Source: Saccharopolyspora sp. NFXS83 (GTDB taxonomy: Bacteria; Actinomycetota; Actinomycetes; Mycobacteriales; Pseudonocardiaceae). From it: a stretch of 64,000 bases of DNA. This document shows, piece by piece, positions 33,526 through 42,905 of the stretch; position 1 is the stretch's first letter, and each line of letters starts with the position of its first letter. The notes under the pieces are model-generated. The model was not told the DNA's origin, did no database searches, and saw nothing but the letters and a program-made list of their open reading frames with translations. The stretch spans positions 179,833 to 243,832 of the forward strand of contig NZ_JAPFGB010000002.1 in NCBI RefSeq assembly GCF_026241095.1, given 5' to 3'. The translations under genes were made by a program, and so were the position numbers.

Positions 33526-35145
33526 GTGCTGGGACTCCCCCACGACCCGCGTCCGGGCGGCGGAACGACTCCCCAGGACCCGGAAAGCGGACCAGCGCAC
33601 TGGTTCTTGACGGCGGAGGAACGCGACAACCCCGCCACGGCCCTCGACCGGCGGCGCCCGGAAAGGGCTTCGTGGTCGACGGGCAACCTCGCGCAACCGC
33701 TGATCGACGGCACCGAATGCTTCGAGCGCTTGGTGGCCGAGCTCGACGACGTCCACGCCGGGGACCAGATCTTCCTCGCCGCTTGGATCGGCGTCCGGGA
33801 CAAACCCCTCGACGAAGCGGGCCACGCGCTGGGAGAGCTGCTGGCACGCGCCCTGGACGCCGGCGCCTCGGTGCACGCGCTGTTCTGGTGGCCGTTCCTG
33901 ACGCTGCGCCGGGACCTGATCCCGGACAACCGGCGGTTCGTCACCGCGCTGCGGCGCCGGGGCGGTGCGCCGCTGCTCGACCAGCGGGTGCGACCGATCG
34001 GCTGCCACCACCAGAAGTTCCTGGTGATCCGCCGCCCGCGGCGCCCGGACACCGACGTCGCCTTCGTCGGCGGGATCGACCCGTGCCCGAGCCGCCGCGA
34101 CGACGAGCGCCACTGCGGCGATCCCGACGTGCAGGCCTCGATCGACGACCGGTACGGCACGCGCCCGGCCTGGCACGACGCGCACCTGCTGGTGCGCGGC
34201 CCAGCGGTCGACGACGTCGAGCACTGCTTCCGGGAACGGTGGGCGGACGCGGCGGCCTCCCGGCGCGGGCCGATCTCCCGGACCCGCCGGTTGCTGAGCC
34301 CGCGGCGGCCCGCACCGCTGCCCACCCGGCTCCCGCCGCCGCCACGGGCCGGGACCTGCTCGGTGCAGCTGCTGCGCACCTACCCGGCGAAACGGCCGCG
34401 CTACCCGTTCGCGCCGCAGGGCGAGCGCAGCGTCGCGCGGGGCTGCGTGAAGGCGCTGCGCCACGCCCGGCGGCTGGTCTACGTGGAGGACCAGTTCCTC
34501 TGGTCACCGGTGGTGGCCGAGGCGTTCGCGGCGGCGCTGCGCCGCGAACCCGAACTGCGCTTGATCGCCGTGGTGCCGCGCCTCCCGGAGAAGGGCGGCA
34601 CCGTGGAGATCGCCACGAACGGCGTGGCCCACGGCAAGGCGCTGGACCTGCTGCGCGCGGCGGGCGGCGACCGGGTCGACGTGTACGACCTGGAGAGCAC
34701 CGCAGGACTGCCGATCTACCTGCACTCGAAGGTCTGCGTCGTCGACGACCGCTGGGCCGCGGTGGGCTCGGCGAACCTGAACCGGCGGTCGTGGGCCTAC
34801 GACTCGGAGCTCACGGCCGCGGTCGTCGACGAGGAGCCCGGAGGCGGCGCGTTCGCCCAGGACCTGCGCCTGCGCCTGTGGCGCGAGCACCTCGGCCGCG
34901 AGCCCGGCCGCACCTCGGACCTGACCGATCCGGTGGAGGGAGCCGACGTGCTGCGCGGCGCCGCGGACCGGCTCGACCGCTGGCACGAGGCAGCCGAACC
35001 GGCTCCGCGCCCGCCGGGACACCTGCGCGGTCACGCGCGGCCCGCCGTGTCGCCGCTGACCCGCGCCTGGGCGGTTCCGGTCGAACGAGTCGTGATGGAC
35101 CCGGACGGCCGACCGGCCCGATTGCGCGGCCGGGACCAGTGGTGA
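33526..35145 (+). CDS. Phospholipase D-family protein
   Basis: This 539-aa protein has two HKD motifs: HHQKFLVI (with GGIDPC following) and HSKVCVVDDRWAAVGSANLN (with NRRSWAYDSE following). YVEDQFLWSP before the second motif is typical of bacterial PLD/PLD-like phosphodiesterases. No signal peptide is seen, so it probably acts inside the cell or at the membrane. The start is GTG 33526. It is a likely partner of the preceding stress SDR. Confidence 0.9.
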   Translation: MLGLPHDPRPGGGTTPQDPESGPAHWFLTAEERDNPATALDRRRPERASWSTGNLAQPLIDGTECFERLVAELDDVHAGDQIFLAAWIGVRDKPLDEAGHALGELLARALDAGASVHALFWWPFLTLRRDLIPDNRRFVTALRRRGGAPLLDQRVRPIGCHHQKFLVIRRPRRPDTDVAFVGGIDPCPSRRDDERHCGDPDVQASIDDRYGTRPAWHDAHLLVRGPAVDDVEHCFRERWADAAASRRGPISRTRRLLSPRRPAPLPTRLPPPPRAGTCSVQLLRTYPAKRPRYPFAPQGERSVARGCVKALRHARRLVYVEDQFLWSPVVAEAFAAALRREPELRLIAVVPRLPEKGGTVEIATNGVAHGKALDLLRAAGGDRVDVYDLESTAGLPIYLHSKVCVVDDRWAAVGSANLNRRSWAYDSELTAAVVDEEPGGGAFAQDLRLRLWREHLGREPGRTSDLTDPVEGADVLRGAADRLDRWHEAAEPAPRPPGHLRGHARPAVSPLTRAWAVPVERVVMDPDGRPARLRGRDQW

Positions 35146-35295
35146 CGTCCGCCGGCGAGCTCCCGCCGGGCGGCGGGACGGCGGGGATGTGAGGGGTCGC
35201 TGACACACTGGAGATCCGGACGCGGCTCGGGTGCGCTGCGGGTGACCTCGGCGACCGCGTTCGGCGCCGTCCTGCGCTCGACGAAGGGAAACCGG

Positions 35296-36501
35296 ATGTC
35301 CGCTCCGGACAAGCACGACCCCGCCACGGTCGCCGACACGACCTGGGCCGTGCACGGCGGGAACGCGATCGACCCGGCCACGGGAGCGTTGCGCACCCCG
35401 CTGGTGCTGGCCAACTCCTACCTGCTGCCCGAGGACGCTTCCGAGGTGAGCTGGTCGGATCCGAACCGCCTGGTGTACGCCCGCAACGGGCACGTCAACC
35501 AGCGCGCGCTGGAATCCAAGCTGGCCGCGCTCGACGGCGGTGAGCAGGCGGCGGTGTTCGCCACCGGGGTCGCCGCGCTGCACGCGGTGTTCTTCACGCA
35601 CCTGCGCAGCGGTGATCACGTCGTGGTGTCCTCGGTGACCTACGAAGCGGTGTGGCGGTTGTTCGCCGAGCTGCTGCCGGATCGCTACGGGATCGAGGCG
35701 ACGTTCGTCGACAGCACCGACCTGGACGCGGTGCGCGCCGCGATGCGCCCGGCCACCCGGCTGGTGCACGTGGAGACCATCGCGAACCCGACCACCGCCG
35801 TCACCGACATCGCCGCGGTCGCGGAGATCGCGCACACCGGCGGGGCGCTGCTGAGCGTGGACGGCACGTTCACCCCGCCGCCGCTGTACCGCCCGCTGGC
35901 CGACGGCGCGGACCTGGTGATCCACTCGCTGACGAAGTTCATCAACGGGCACGGCGACGCCACGGGCGGAGCGGTGATCGGCTCGCACGAGCTCGTCGGG
36001 AAGATCCGAGGAGACGCCGGGGTGGACGTCGGCGGCGTGCTCGCGCCGTTCAACGCCTGGCTCATCATGCGCGGATCGGTGACGCTGCCGCTGCGGCTGC
36101 GCCAGCACCTCGGCTCCGCGCAGCGCATCGCCGAAGCCCTCGACGCCGACCCGCGCATCGCGTTCGTCGCCTACCCCGGTCTGCCCGGCCATCCGCAGCA
36201 CGAGCTCGCCACCCGGCAGTTCGGGGGCCGGGGCCACGGAGCCGTTCTGGCGTTCGCGCTGGACGGGGGCACCGCGGTGCAGAACGAGTTCGTCAACGCG
36301 TTGCGCGTGATCACCTCCGCGGTCTCGCTCGGCCACGACGAAACGCTGATCGTGCACGTCGCGGCCGGTGCTCGCGGCGGCGACGAGCACTACCCCGAAC
36401 CGTTCCAGCGCTACGGCCACCTGCGGCTCGCGGTCGGGCTGGAGGACCCCGACGACCTCATCGCCGACATCCGCACCGCCCTTGGTCGAACATTCCCGTG
36501 A
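35296..36501 (+). CDS. PLP-dependent trans-sulfuration enzyme (cystathionine/methionine gamma-lyase family)
   Basis: This 401-aa Cys/Met-metabolism PLP protein forms the internal aldimine at Lys in HSLTKFINGHGDATGG. ATGVAALHAVFF and VETIANPTT are further family motifs, followed by GHDETLIVH. It could cleave or form cystathionine, or degrade methionine; the sequence does not decide which. ATG 35296 has GAAGGGA upstream. A hairpin-element copy follows it. Confidence 0.88.
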   Translation: MSAPDKHDPATVADTTWAVHGGNAIDPATGALRTPLVLANSYLLPEDASEVSWSDPNRLVYARNGHVNQRALESKLAALDGGEQAAVFATGVAALHAVFFTHLRSGDHVVVSSVTYEAVWRLFAELLPDRYGIEATFVDSTDLDAVRAAMRPATRLVHVETIANPTTAVTDIAAVAEIAHTGGALLSVDGTFTPPPLYRPLADGADLVIHSLTKFINGHGDATGGAVIGSHELVGKIRGDAGVDVGGVLAPFNAWLIMRGSVTLPLRLRQHLGSAQRIAEALDADPRIAFVAYPGLPGHPQHELATRQFGGRGHGAVLAFALDGGTAVQNEFVNALRVITSAVSLGHDETLIVHVAAGARGGDEHYPEPFQRYGHLRLAVGLEDPDDLIADIRTALGRTFP

Positions 36502-36511
36502 GGACGGCTTC

Positions 36512-36588
36512 GCGTAGTGGGTCGGGTGGCGGGAACTCAGCGGTGCCGGTCACTCTGGTGGTCACTGCTCAGCGGCTCCGCCGCTGAC
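36512..36588. repeat. Short copy of dispersed intergenic element (central hairpin deleted)
   Basis: The left module GCGTAGTGGGTCGGGTGGCG and the right module GTGGTCACTGCTCAGCGGCT (then CCGCCGCTGA) match both ends of the full copy at 8244-8408, but the long central hairpin is absent. Confidence 0.75.
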
Positions 36589-36675
36589 AAGACGACGAAC
36601 AACAACACCGAGTTCACGGCGGAACACGAGCGCACAAGGCGAGTACCGTCCTCAAAGGATGTTGAGGGGAGATGG

Positions 36676-37569
36676 ATGTTCACCGGACTCAGCGCTTTTC
36701 CGCTGACGCCCGTCGCCGAGGACGGCATCGACGAGGCGGCGTTCGCCGGGCTCGTCGAGCGGCTCGCGGCGGCGCGGGTCGACTCGATCACCGCGCTCGG
36801 TTCCACGGGCTCCTACCCGTACCTGGACCGCGCCGAACGCGCCCGCGCCGCGCGGCTCGCCGTCGAGCACGCCGGGGACGTCCCGGTGCTGGCCGGCATC
36901 GGCGCGCTGCGCACCCGCGAGGTCCTCGCGCTGGCCGAGGACGCCCAGCGGGCCGGGGCCTCGGGTGTGCTGCTCGCGCCGGTGTCCTACCAGGCGCTGA
37001 CCGCCGACGAGGTGTTCGGCCTCTACGAGGACGTCACCGGCGAGCTGTCGGTCCCGCTCGTGGTCTACGACAACCCCGGCACCACGCACTTCACCTTCAC
37101 CGACGAGCTCTACGCCCGGATCGCCGAGCTGCCGAACGTCGCCTCGATCAAGATCCCCGGCGTGCCACCCGCGCCCGCCGAAGCCGAAGCCCGCGTGTCC
37201 CACTTGCGATCGCTGCTGCCCGCTTCGGTGACGGTCGGGGTCAGCGGGGACCCCCTGGCCGCGACCGGCCTCAACGCCGGGTGCCAGGCCTGGTACTCGG
37301 TCGTGGCCGGAGCCCTGCCCGAACCGGCCCTGACGATCACGCGCGCGGCGCGGGCGGGCGACGTCGCCACCGCGAACGCGGAGTCCGAACGACTCCGCCC
37401 GTTGTGGGAGCTGTTCACCCGCCACGGCAGCTTCCGCGTCGTCTCGGCGATCGCGGAACAGCTCGGCCTCGTCGCCCACCCCAACCTCCCCCGCCCCGTA
37501 CGCGCCCTGCCCGAAGCCGACCGCGCCGAAGCAGCCCGCGTCGTCCACGCCCTGGATCTGCATCAGTGA
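36676..37569 (+). CDS. DapA-family aldolase/dehydratase
   Basis: This 297-aa TIM barrel of the dihydrodipicolinate synthase/N-acetylneuraminate lyase family has the phosphate/carboxylate loop GSTGSYPYL, the Tyr region VPLVVYDNPGTT and the Schiff-base Lys in VASIKIPG. The altered loop (GSTGSY instead of GTTGE) suggests a catabolic aldolase rather than lysine biosynthesis. ATG 36676 has GAGGGGAG upstream. Confidence 0.88.
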   Translation: MFTGLSAFPLTPVAEDGIDEAAFAGLVERLAAARVDSITALGSTGSYPYLDRAERARAARLAVEHAGDVPVLAGIGALRTREVLALAEDAQRAGASGVLLAPVSYQALTADEVFGLYEDVTGELSVPLVVYDNPGTTHFTFTDELYARIAELPNVASIKIPGVPPAPAEAEARVSHLRSLLPASVTVGVSGDPLAATGLNAGCQAWYSVVAGALPEPALTITRAARAGDVATANAESERLRPLWELFTRHGSFRVVSAIAEQLGLVAHPNLPRPVRALPEADRAEAARVVHALDLHQ

Positions 37570-37719
37570 CCATCCGGCGCTCGGCGCCCGATGCCGTCTG
37601 AGCCGGCCGGTGTCGCCCCGGCGTGGGGAGGTTCCCGGACGGCACGGGGTCTTCCGGGAGTGCCCGACCTCCACGCGCGCGGAGCGCAGCGCTGAACGTC
37701 CCGCTCCGACGGCTCGCGA

Positions 37720-39174
37720 TCAGCGCGGGGTGAGTGTGAGGTCGCGGAGGTCCTCCCAGATGACGGGCCAGGCAGCGGTGCGGCCGGTGAGCTGCCAGAT
37801 CGTCGTGCGTTCCGGGACCAGACCGCCGTAGGTGCCCAGCGGTGTCGGCGCCTCGACCACCGCCACCGGGCGGGCTTCGGCGAACCACGGGCGCAGCCGC
37901 CCGAGGTCGCCGACGAACAGCACCCGGTCCTGGTGCTCCGGTGGGGGCGGGAACCAGCCGTAGGCGCGGTTGGTGCTCGCGGCGGGTGGCAGTCCGAGTT
38001 CCGGCGGGGCCGCGTCGAGGTAGGTCGCGTAGACGTAGGGCGTCGCCACGAGCGCGGTGCGGGCGCGCTGCTCGGCGGGGAGGTCCGCGTAGGCGCGGGC
38101 GGTCGCGGTCGCCAGCTCGTCGGCGAAGCGCGGCGAGGCCATCACCGACGTGAACACCAACGCGCCCGTGGCGAGCACCGCGCTGAACGCCACGACCGGC
38201 CACGCCCGCCGCCGCGCCCCCGCTTCCCTCCGGTGCTGCAACGCCACCGCGCCGATCGCGACGTACGGCGACCAGAGCGGGATCAGGTAGTAGTGGCGGC
38301 CCGAACCGAGCACGACGGCGGCCACCAGCAGCGCGAACGCCACCGCGAGGAACCGGTGCTCGCGCCACCGCGCCTCCCGGCAGAGCGCGACCAGGCCGCA
38401 CACCGCCAGCCCGAGCGTCAGCGGCCCGGTGACGGCGACGCCGTGCAGCACCACGAGGGTCCGGCCGCCGTAGATGAGTTCGTTCTCCCCCGCAACCACC
38501 TGCGCCATGCCCGCTTGCGGCCAGCCGTGGGCCGCCTGCCAGCCCAGCGTCGGAGCCGCGATCAGCAGCGCCAGCACCACACCGGCCCACAGCAGCGGGC
38601 GGCGGAGCAACGCGCGGGGCCCCACCAGCACGACCGCGCCCAGCAGCACGATCCCCAGCGCCAGCACCTGGAACCGGGTTTGCGCGGCGATCCCGGCGAC
38701 CGCGCCGAACACCGGCAGCAGCCGGTCGTCGCGGACCCGGATCCACCGCAGCAGCAACCAGAACAACCCCGCCCACAGCGCGGGTTCCAGGGTGTAGGGC
38801 GTCAGCCAGTGCCCGAACTGGGCGGCGGCCACGCACGTCGCCTGCCCCGACGCGGCGAGCACCTGAGCGCGCCGGTCACCGCCGAGTTCGCGGGCCATCA
38901 GCGCGACCAGCACGATCGCGGCGGCGGTGGCCAGGACCGCCGGGAACGCCAGCACCACCTGGTTCCCCGGCGCCACCGCGTCGGCGAACCGGGCCAGCAG
39001 CGGTGTCAGCGGCGGCTGGTCGACCGCGCCCCAGTCGAGGTGGTGGCGACCGATCGTGAGCATCAGGTCCTCGTCGAACCACCGGCGCGGGACGGCGGCC
39101 AGCGCCAGGTGCGCGGTGGCGACCACACCGGCGACGACCGACACCGGCGCCCACGCCGGCCGCGAGATCTCCAT
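37720..39174 (-). CDS. Membrane glycosyltransferase (GT39/ArnT-like)
   Basis: This 484-aa integral membrane protein has about ten to twelve helices. Near the N-terminus RWFDEDLMLTIGRHHLDWG supplies the acidic DE pair used for catalysis in ArnT/PMT enzymes, followed by the DQPPLTPLLARFAD loop. Such enzymes transfer sugars from polyprenyl phosphate outside the membrane. The C-terminal ~130 residues form an extracytoplasmic domain. Acceptor unknown. It stands alone on the minus strand. Confidence 0.85.
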   Translation of the reverse strand: MEISRPAWAPVSVVAGVVATAHLALAAVPRRWFDEDLMLTIGRHHLDWGAVDQPPLTPLLARFADAVAPGNQVVLAFPAVLATAAAIVLVALMARELGGDRRAQVLAASGQATCVAAAQFGHWLTPYTLEPALWAGLFWLLLRWIRVRDDRLLPVFGAVAGIAAQTRFQVLALGIVLLGAVVLVGPRALLRRPLLWAGVVLALLIAAPTLGWQAAHGWPQAGMAQVVAGENELIYGGRTLVVLHGVAVTGPLTLGLAVCGLVALCREARWREHRFLAVAFALLVAAVVLGSGRHYYLIPLWSPYVAIGAVALQHRREAGARRRAWPVVAFSAVLATGALVFTSVMASPRFADELATATARAYADLPAEQRARTALVATPYVYATYLDAAPPELGLPPAASTNRAYGWFPPPPEHQDRVLFVGDLGRLRPWFAEARPVAVVEAPTPLGTYGGLVPERTTIWQLTGRTAAWPVIWEDLRDLTLTPR

Positions 39175-39356
39175 CAGGTGCCCGCTCCCGTCTCCCCGCG
39201 ATCAGCGAACCCAGCGAACACCATGCCGCGGCGGCACGGTCAAGTGCGGGGGCCCGTTTGCCGCCCGCTCCCCGCGGGAAGGCCTCGGCGGCGTCCGCTT
39301 TCCAGTGCGAAGGAGTCCACGCGGGCCATCAGCAGCGAACTCCGGAGGAGCCGCCG

Positions 39357-40844
39357 ATGTCGCGATCGTTGTGGTGGGACACCGCCCGGCTTCCCGCGCG
39401 GGTCCCGCCGGTGGCCGCGGCGGGGGACTTCGACGTGGCGGTGCTCGGCGGCGGCATCACGGGGCTCACCACCGCGCTGCTGCTGCGGCGCGCGGGAGCC
39501 CGCGTCGCCGTCGTCGAGGCCGGGCGGGTCGGCTCCGGGGCGACCGGGTCCAGCACCGCGAAGGTCACCGCGCTGCAGGCCACGATGTGCTCGACGATCC
39601 GATCCCAGCGCGGCCCGGAGGCCGCCGCCGCCTACGCCGCGGTGTGCGCCGACGCCGTCGAGCGGGTAGCCGCGCTGGCGGCGGAAGAGCGGATCGAGTG
39701 CGCGCTGCGGCGGCGCCCCGCCTGCACCTACGCGGCCGACGCGGCGGAGACCGAGGCGATCGACGCGGAGGCCGCCGCCGCGCGGGAAGCGGGGCTGCCC
39801 GTCGAACTCGACCGCGCCGCCGGGCTGCCGTTCCCGGTGGCGGGCGCGGTCCGGCTCGCCGACCAGATCGAGTTCCAGCCGGTCGAATACGCGGCGGGGC
39901 TCGCCAGCGCGCTGCGGGACGACGGCTGCGCCGTCTTCGAGGACACCCGCGCGCTCGACGTGCGGCAGGGGGCTCCGTGCGAGGTCGTCACGACCGGCGG
40001 GACCGTGCGCGCGGAGCGCGTCGTGGTGGCCACGCACTACCCGGTCCTGGACCGCGGCCTGTACTTCCCGCGGCTGGAAGCGGAGCGCTCCTACTGCGTC
40101 GCCGCCCGCGTCGGCCCGCACGAGCCGCTGCCGCTCGCGATCAACGTGCGAGCCCCGAAGCGGTCGCTGCGCTCGGCCGGCGAGGCGGTCGTCGTGTGCG
40201 GGGAAAGCCATCCGACGGGTTCACCCGCCGGTCGGCCGCCGTACGCGGCGCTGGAGGAGTTCGCCCGGCGGCACTGGCCCGTCGAGGAGATCACGCACCG
40301 CTGGTCCGCGCAGGACCCGACGGCGTACGACCGGTTCCCGATGGTCGGGCCCTACCTGCCGGGCTCGACGCGCTTGTTCGTGGCGACCGGGTTCATGAAG
40401 TGGGGGCTGTGCGGCGGCACGGCGGCGGCTGCGCTGCTGGCCGACCGGCTCACCGGCACGCCGGGTCCGGAGGCGGAGCCGTTCGACCCCGGTCGCGTCT
40501 CGCCCCGGTCCGCGGGCCGGCTGGCGAAGATGAACGCCGGGGTGGGCGTCGCCTTCGTCGGCGACCGGCTCACCGCGGGCGAGGTCGGTTCCGTCGAGCA
40601 GGTCCCGCTCGGGGCGGCCCGGGTGGTGCGGGCGGGCACCGACCTGACCGGGGTGTACCGCGACGAGGACGGGTGCGCGCACGCGGTCTCCCTGCGATGC
40701 ACCCACCTGGGCTGCCTGCTGCGGTTCAACGACGACGAACGCAGCTGGGACTGCCCCTGCCACGGCTCGCGGTTCGACGTGGACGGAACCGTGCTGGAGG
40801 GCCCGGCCGTCCGCCCGCTGCCGCGCAAGGAGCCGGAGCGATGA
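39357..40844 (+). CDS. FAD-dependent oxidoreductase (DAO type) with C-terminal Rieske [2Fe-2S] domain
   Basis: This is a 495-aa two-domain protein. Residues ~20-370 are a D-amino-acid-oxidase-like FAD fold (VAVLGGGITGLTTALLLRRA at the start, LFVATGFMKWGLCGGTAAA near the end). The last ~85 residues are a Rieske domain with CTHLGC and CPCHGSRF ligands. The combination suggests internal electron transfer from a reduced flavin to the iron-sulfur cluster. The substrate is not evident. ATG 39357 has CCGGAGGAG upstream. Confidence 0.9.
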   Translation: MSRSLWWDTARLPARVPPVAAAGDFDVAVLGGGITGLTTALLLRRAGARVAVVEAGRVGSGATGSSTAKVTALQATMCSTIRSQRGPEAAAAYAAVCADAVERVAALAAEERIECALRRRPACTYAADAAETEAIDAEAAAAREAGLPVELDRAAGLPFPVAGAVRLADQIEFQPVEYAAGLASALRDDGCAVFEDTRALDVRQGAPCEVVTTGGTVRAERVVVATHYPVLDRGLYFPRLEAERSYCVAARVGPHEPLPLAINVRAPKRSLRSAGEAVVVCGESHPTGSPAGRPPYAALEEFARRHWPVEEITHRWSAQDPTAYDRFPMVGPYLPGSTRLFVATGFMKWGLCGGTAAAALLADRLTGTPGPEAEPFDPGRVSPRSAGRLAKMNAGVGVAFVGDRLTAGEVGSVEQVPLGAARVVRAGTDLTGVYRDEDGCAHAVSLRCTHLGCLLRFNDDERSWDCPCHGSRFDVDGTVLEGPAVRPLPRKEPER

Positions 40845-40933
40845 GGTTTTCCCCTGCGAGCGACGAGGAACCCTGGTGCGACCCGGCCTAGAACGAGGGG
40901 TGTGGACCCGGGGCCACCACCGAGGAGGTGCAC

Positions 40934-41410
40934 GTGCTGGGCGAACTGGTGCGCGGCGCGCTGGCGGGCGCCGCCGGAACGACCGCGCTCAACACCGCGA
41001 CCTACCTGGACATGGCGATTCGGGCCCGGCCTAGCAGCACCAGTCCCGAGCGGACGGTGCAAGAGGTCGAGCAGCACTTCCGGCCGGTTCCCGGCGAGGA
41101 CGCGTCGGCTCGGGACAACCGACGGCAGGCCTCGGGGCACTGCTGGGCATCGGAGCAGGGGGGCGTGGGTGCCGTCTACGGCTGCGTCCGGGCGAAGGCC
41201 GCGCGTGCTCCGCTGCCGGTGCTGGCCCTCGCCGCCGGTGTCACGGCGAACGCGGGCAGCACGGCCCCCATGTCCGCGCTGGGCGTGACCGATCCGCGCG
41301 AGTGGACCGCGGAGAGCTGGCTCATGGACCTCGTCCCGCACCTGGCCTACGGCCTCGTCACCGCCCTCACCTTCGACGCCTTCGCAGGGCGCCGGGATCG
41401 ACGTTCATGA
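40934..41410 (+). CDS. Small membrane protein with an out-of-frame patch
   Basis: This 158-aa protein resembles a family of actinobacterial membrane proteins that begin GELVRGALAGAAGTTALNTA. GTG 40934 is preferred over GTG 40928 because GAGGAG directly abuts the latter. Between 41128 and 41163 the frame reads ASGHCWASEQGG, while the neighbouring frame reads GLGALLGIGAG, exactly the glycine-rich helix expected. One G is missing at 41128-41129 and one is extra in the G6 run at 41158-41163. The ends are in the correct frame. Its stop overlaps ATG 41407. Confidence 0.7.
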   Translation: MLGELVRGALAGAAGTTALNTATYLDMAIRARPSSTSPERTVQEVEQHFRPVPGEDASARDNRRQASGHCWASEQGGVGAVYGCVRAKAARAPLPVLALAAGVTANAGSTAPMSALGVTDPREWTAESWLMDLVPHLAYGLVTALTFDAFAGRRDRRS

Positions 41411-41439
41411 GCGACCGCGCGGAACCAGGAGGCGAACCG

Positions 41440-42006
41440 ATGGTGCAGCAGCAGACGGCCCACGACCTGATCGACGTCGTCGTCCAGGACCACCGCGCCG
41501 TCGACCGGGCCTTCGCCGACTACGAGAACGGCGGCTTGTCCGAACCCCAGCGGCGCGAGCTGGTCGACCACACCATCACCGAGCCGGTGCGGCATTCGGT
41601 GGCCGAGGAGCAGCACCTCTACCCCGCCGCGCGGCGCGTGCTCGCCGACGGCGACGAGATCGTCGATCACGAGGTCCAGGAGCACGCCGAGGCCGAGGTC
41701 GTGATGAAGCGGCTGGAGAGCACCGCGACGACCGATCCGGAGTTCGACCGCCTCACCCGGCAGCTGATCGGCGACGTGCGCCACCACGTCCAGGACGAGG
41801 AGCAGGACCTGCTGCCGCGGCTGCGCGAGGCGTGCTCGGCCGATGAGCGCCGGGAACTCGGCGAGAAGATCCTGCGGGCGAAGGAAGCGGCACCCACGCG
41901 ACCGCATCCGGCGGCGCCCGATCGCCCGCCCGCCAACAAGATCTTGGCCCCGGGCGCGGGCATGGTCGACCGGTTGCGGGACGCCTTGTCGGTTCGATCC
42001 CGATGA
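41440..42006 (+). CDS. Hemerythrin-domain protein
   Basis: This 188-aa four-helix HHE-type protein has likely iron ligands in VVQDHRAVD, RHSVAEEQHLYP, DHEVQEHAEAE and DVRHHVQDEEQDLLP. It may bind O2, NO or iron in stress protection. AGGAGG at 41427 sits 7 bases before ATG 41440, which is preferred over ATG 41407 even though that one overlaps the preceding stop. The last ~45 residues are a Pro/Ala-rich tail. Confidence 0.88.
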   Translation: MVQQQTAHDLIDVVVQDHRAVDRAFADYENGGLSEPQRRELVDHTITEPVRHSVAEEQHLYPAARRVLADGDEIVDHEVQEHAEAEVVMKRLESTATTDPEFDRLTRQLIGDVRHHVQDEEQDLLPRLREACSADERRELGEKILRAKEAAPTRPHPAAPDRPPANKILAPGAGMVDRLRDALSVRSR

Positions 42007-42031
42007 GCCGCGCCGGGCGGAGCGGGCCCTG

Positions 42032-42691
42032 ATGAGCACGCGGCTGCTGAGCTCGCCGGGTGTGTACCGGCCGCAAGGGGATACCCGGCTGCTCGAAGAG
42101 GTGCTGCACCGGAGCGGGGTGCCGGCCGGGGCGCGGGTGCTCGACGTCGGCACGGGAACCGGGGCGCTCGCGGTGGCCGCCGCCCGCGCCGGAGCCGGGC
42201 TGGTGACCGCCATCGACGTGTCCGCGCGCGCGGTGCTCGCGGCCAGGCTCAACGCCCGGCTCCGCGGCCTGCCCGTCGAGGTCCGGCGGGCGGGCTCGCT
42301 GGAGGAGTTCGGGGCGCGGCGGTTCGACCTGGTCGTGTCCAATCCCCCGTACGTCCCGTCTGCGGCCCAGTCCCCGCCCTGCCGGGGCGCCGCGCGGGCC
42401 TGGGACGCCGGTCCGGACGGACGTGCGGTGCTGGACGCGCTGTGCGCGACCGCACCGGGCCTGCTGGCTCCAGGAGGCCGAGTCCTGCTCGTGCAGTCCG
42501 ATCTGTCCGATGTGGACACAACGGTCTCCTGGTTCGCCGCGGCGGGACTGGACGTGTCGATCGCCGCGCGCCGCGCGCAACCGTTCGGACCCGTGCTGCG
42601 GCAGCGGGCCGGCTACTTGGAGGCCCGCGGGCTCATCGCCCCCGGGCAGCGGGTGGAGGAACTGGTGGTGATCCGAGGTGACCGGTGGTGA
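42032..42691 (+). CDS. HemK/PrmC-like SAM-dependent methyltransferase
   Basis: This 219-aa protein has SAM-binding VLDVGTGTGALAVAAA and the catalytic NPPY motif (VVSNPPYVPSA) used for N-methylation of Gln or bases. It lacks the N-terminal substrate domain of true PrmC, so the target is different or unknown. Such short versions recur with CDGSH and diiron-oxidase genes in actinomycetes (recollection). It overlaps the next gene by 14 bases. Confidence 0.88.
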   Translation: MSTRLLSSPGVYRPQGDTRLLEEVLHRSGVPAGARVLDVGTGTGALAVAAARAGAGLVTAIDVSARAVLAARLNARLRGLPVEVRRAGSLEEFGARRFDLVVSNPPYVPSAAQSPPCRGAARAWDAGPDGRAVLDALCATAPGLLAPGGRVLLVQSDLSDVDTTVSWFAAAGLDVSIAARRAQPFGPVLRQRAGYLEARGLIAPGQRVEELVVIRGDRW

Positions 42692-42905
42692 GCCCCGGGC
42701 GGACCGCCGCCGGGTCCGGGTCGTCCCGGACGGGCCCGTGCTCGTCGACGGCCCCGTGGACCTGGTGGCGGCGGACGGGAGCGTCCTGCGCTGCGACCGC
42801 TTCGTCGTGGCCGTGTGCGCCTGCCGGCGCAGTCGCCGCTTCCCGCTCTGCGACACCAGCCACCGGCGCCGCGAGCGCCGCCCACCGGACGACGGGACGG
42901 CCTAG
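42678..42905 (+). CDS. CDGSH-type iron-sulfur protein
   Basis: This 75-aa protein carries the mitoNEET-type ligand pattern CACRRSRRFPLCDTSH, with CDTSH in place of the canonical CDGSH. Three Cys and one His would hold a [2Fe-2S] cluster. GTG 42678 overlaps the methyltransferase gene. The stop meets the convergent oxidase gene at 42902. Its role is probably electron or cluster transfer; partner unknown. Confidence 0.82.
   Translation: MTGGEPRADRRRVRVVPDGPVLVDGPVDLVAADGSVLRCDRFVVAVCACRRSRRFPLCDTSHRRRERRPPDDGTA

Noticed and set aside
32418-34379. 653-aa minus-strand frame opposite SDR and PLD genes
   Set aside because: No family similarity. The plus strand has two HKD motifs and a complete SDR.
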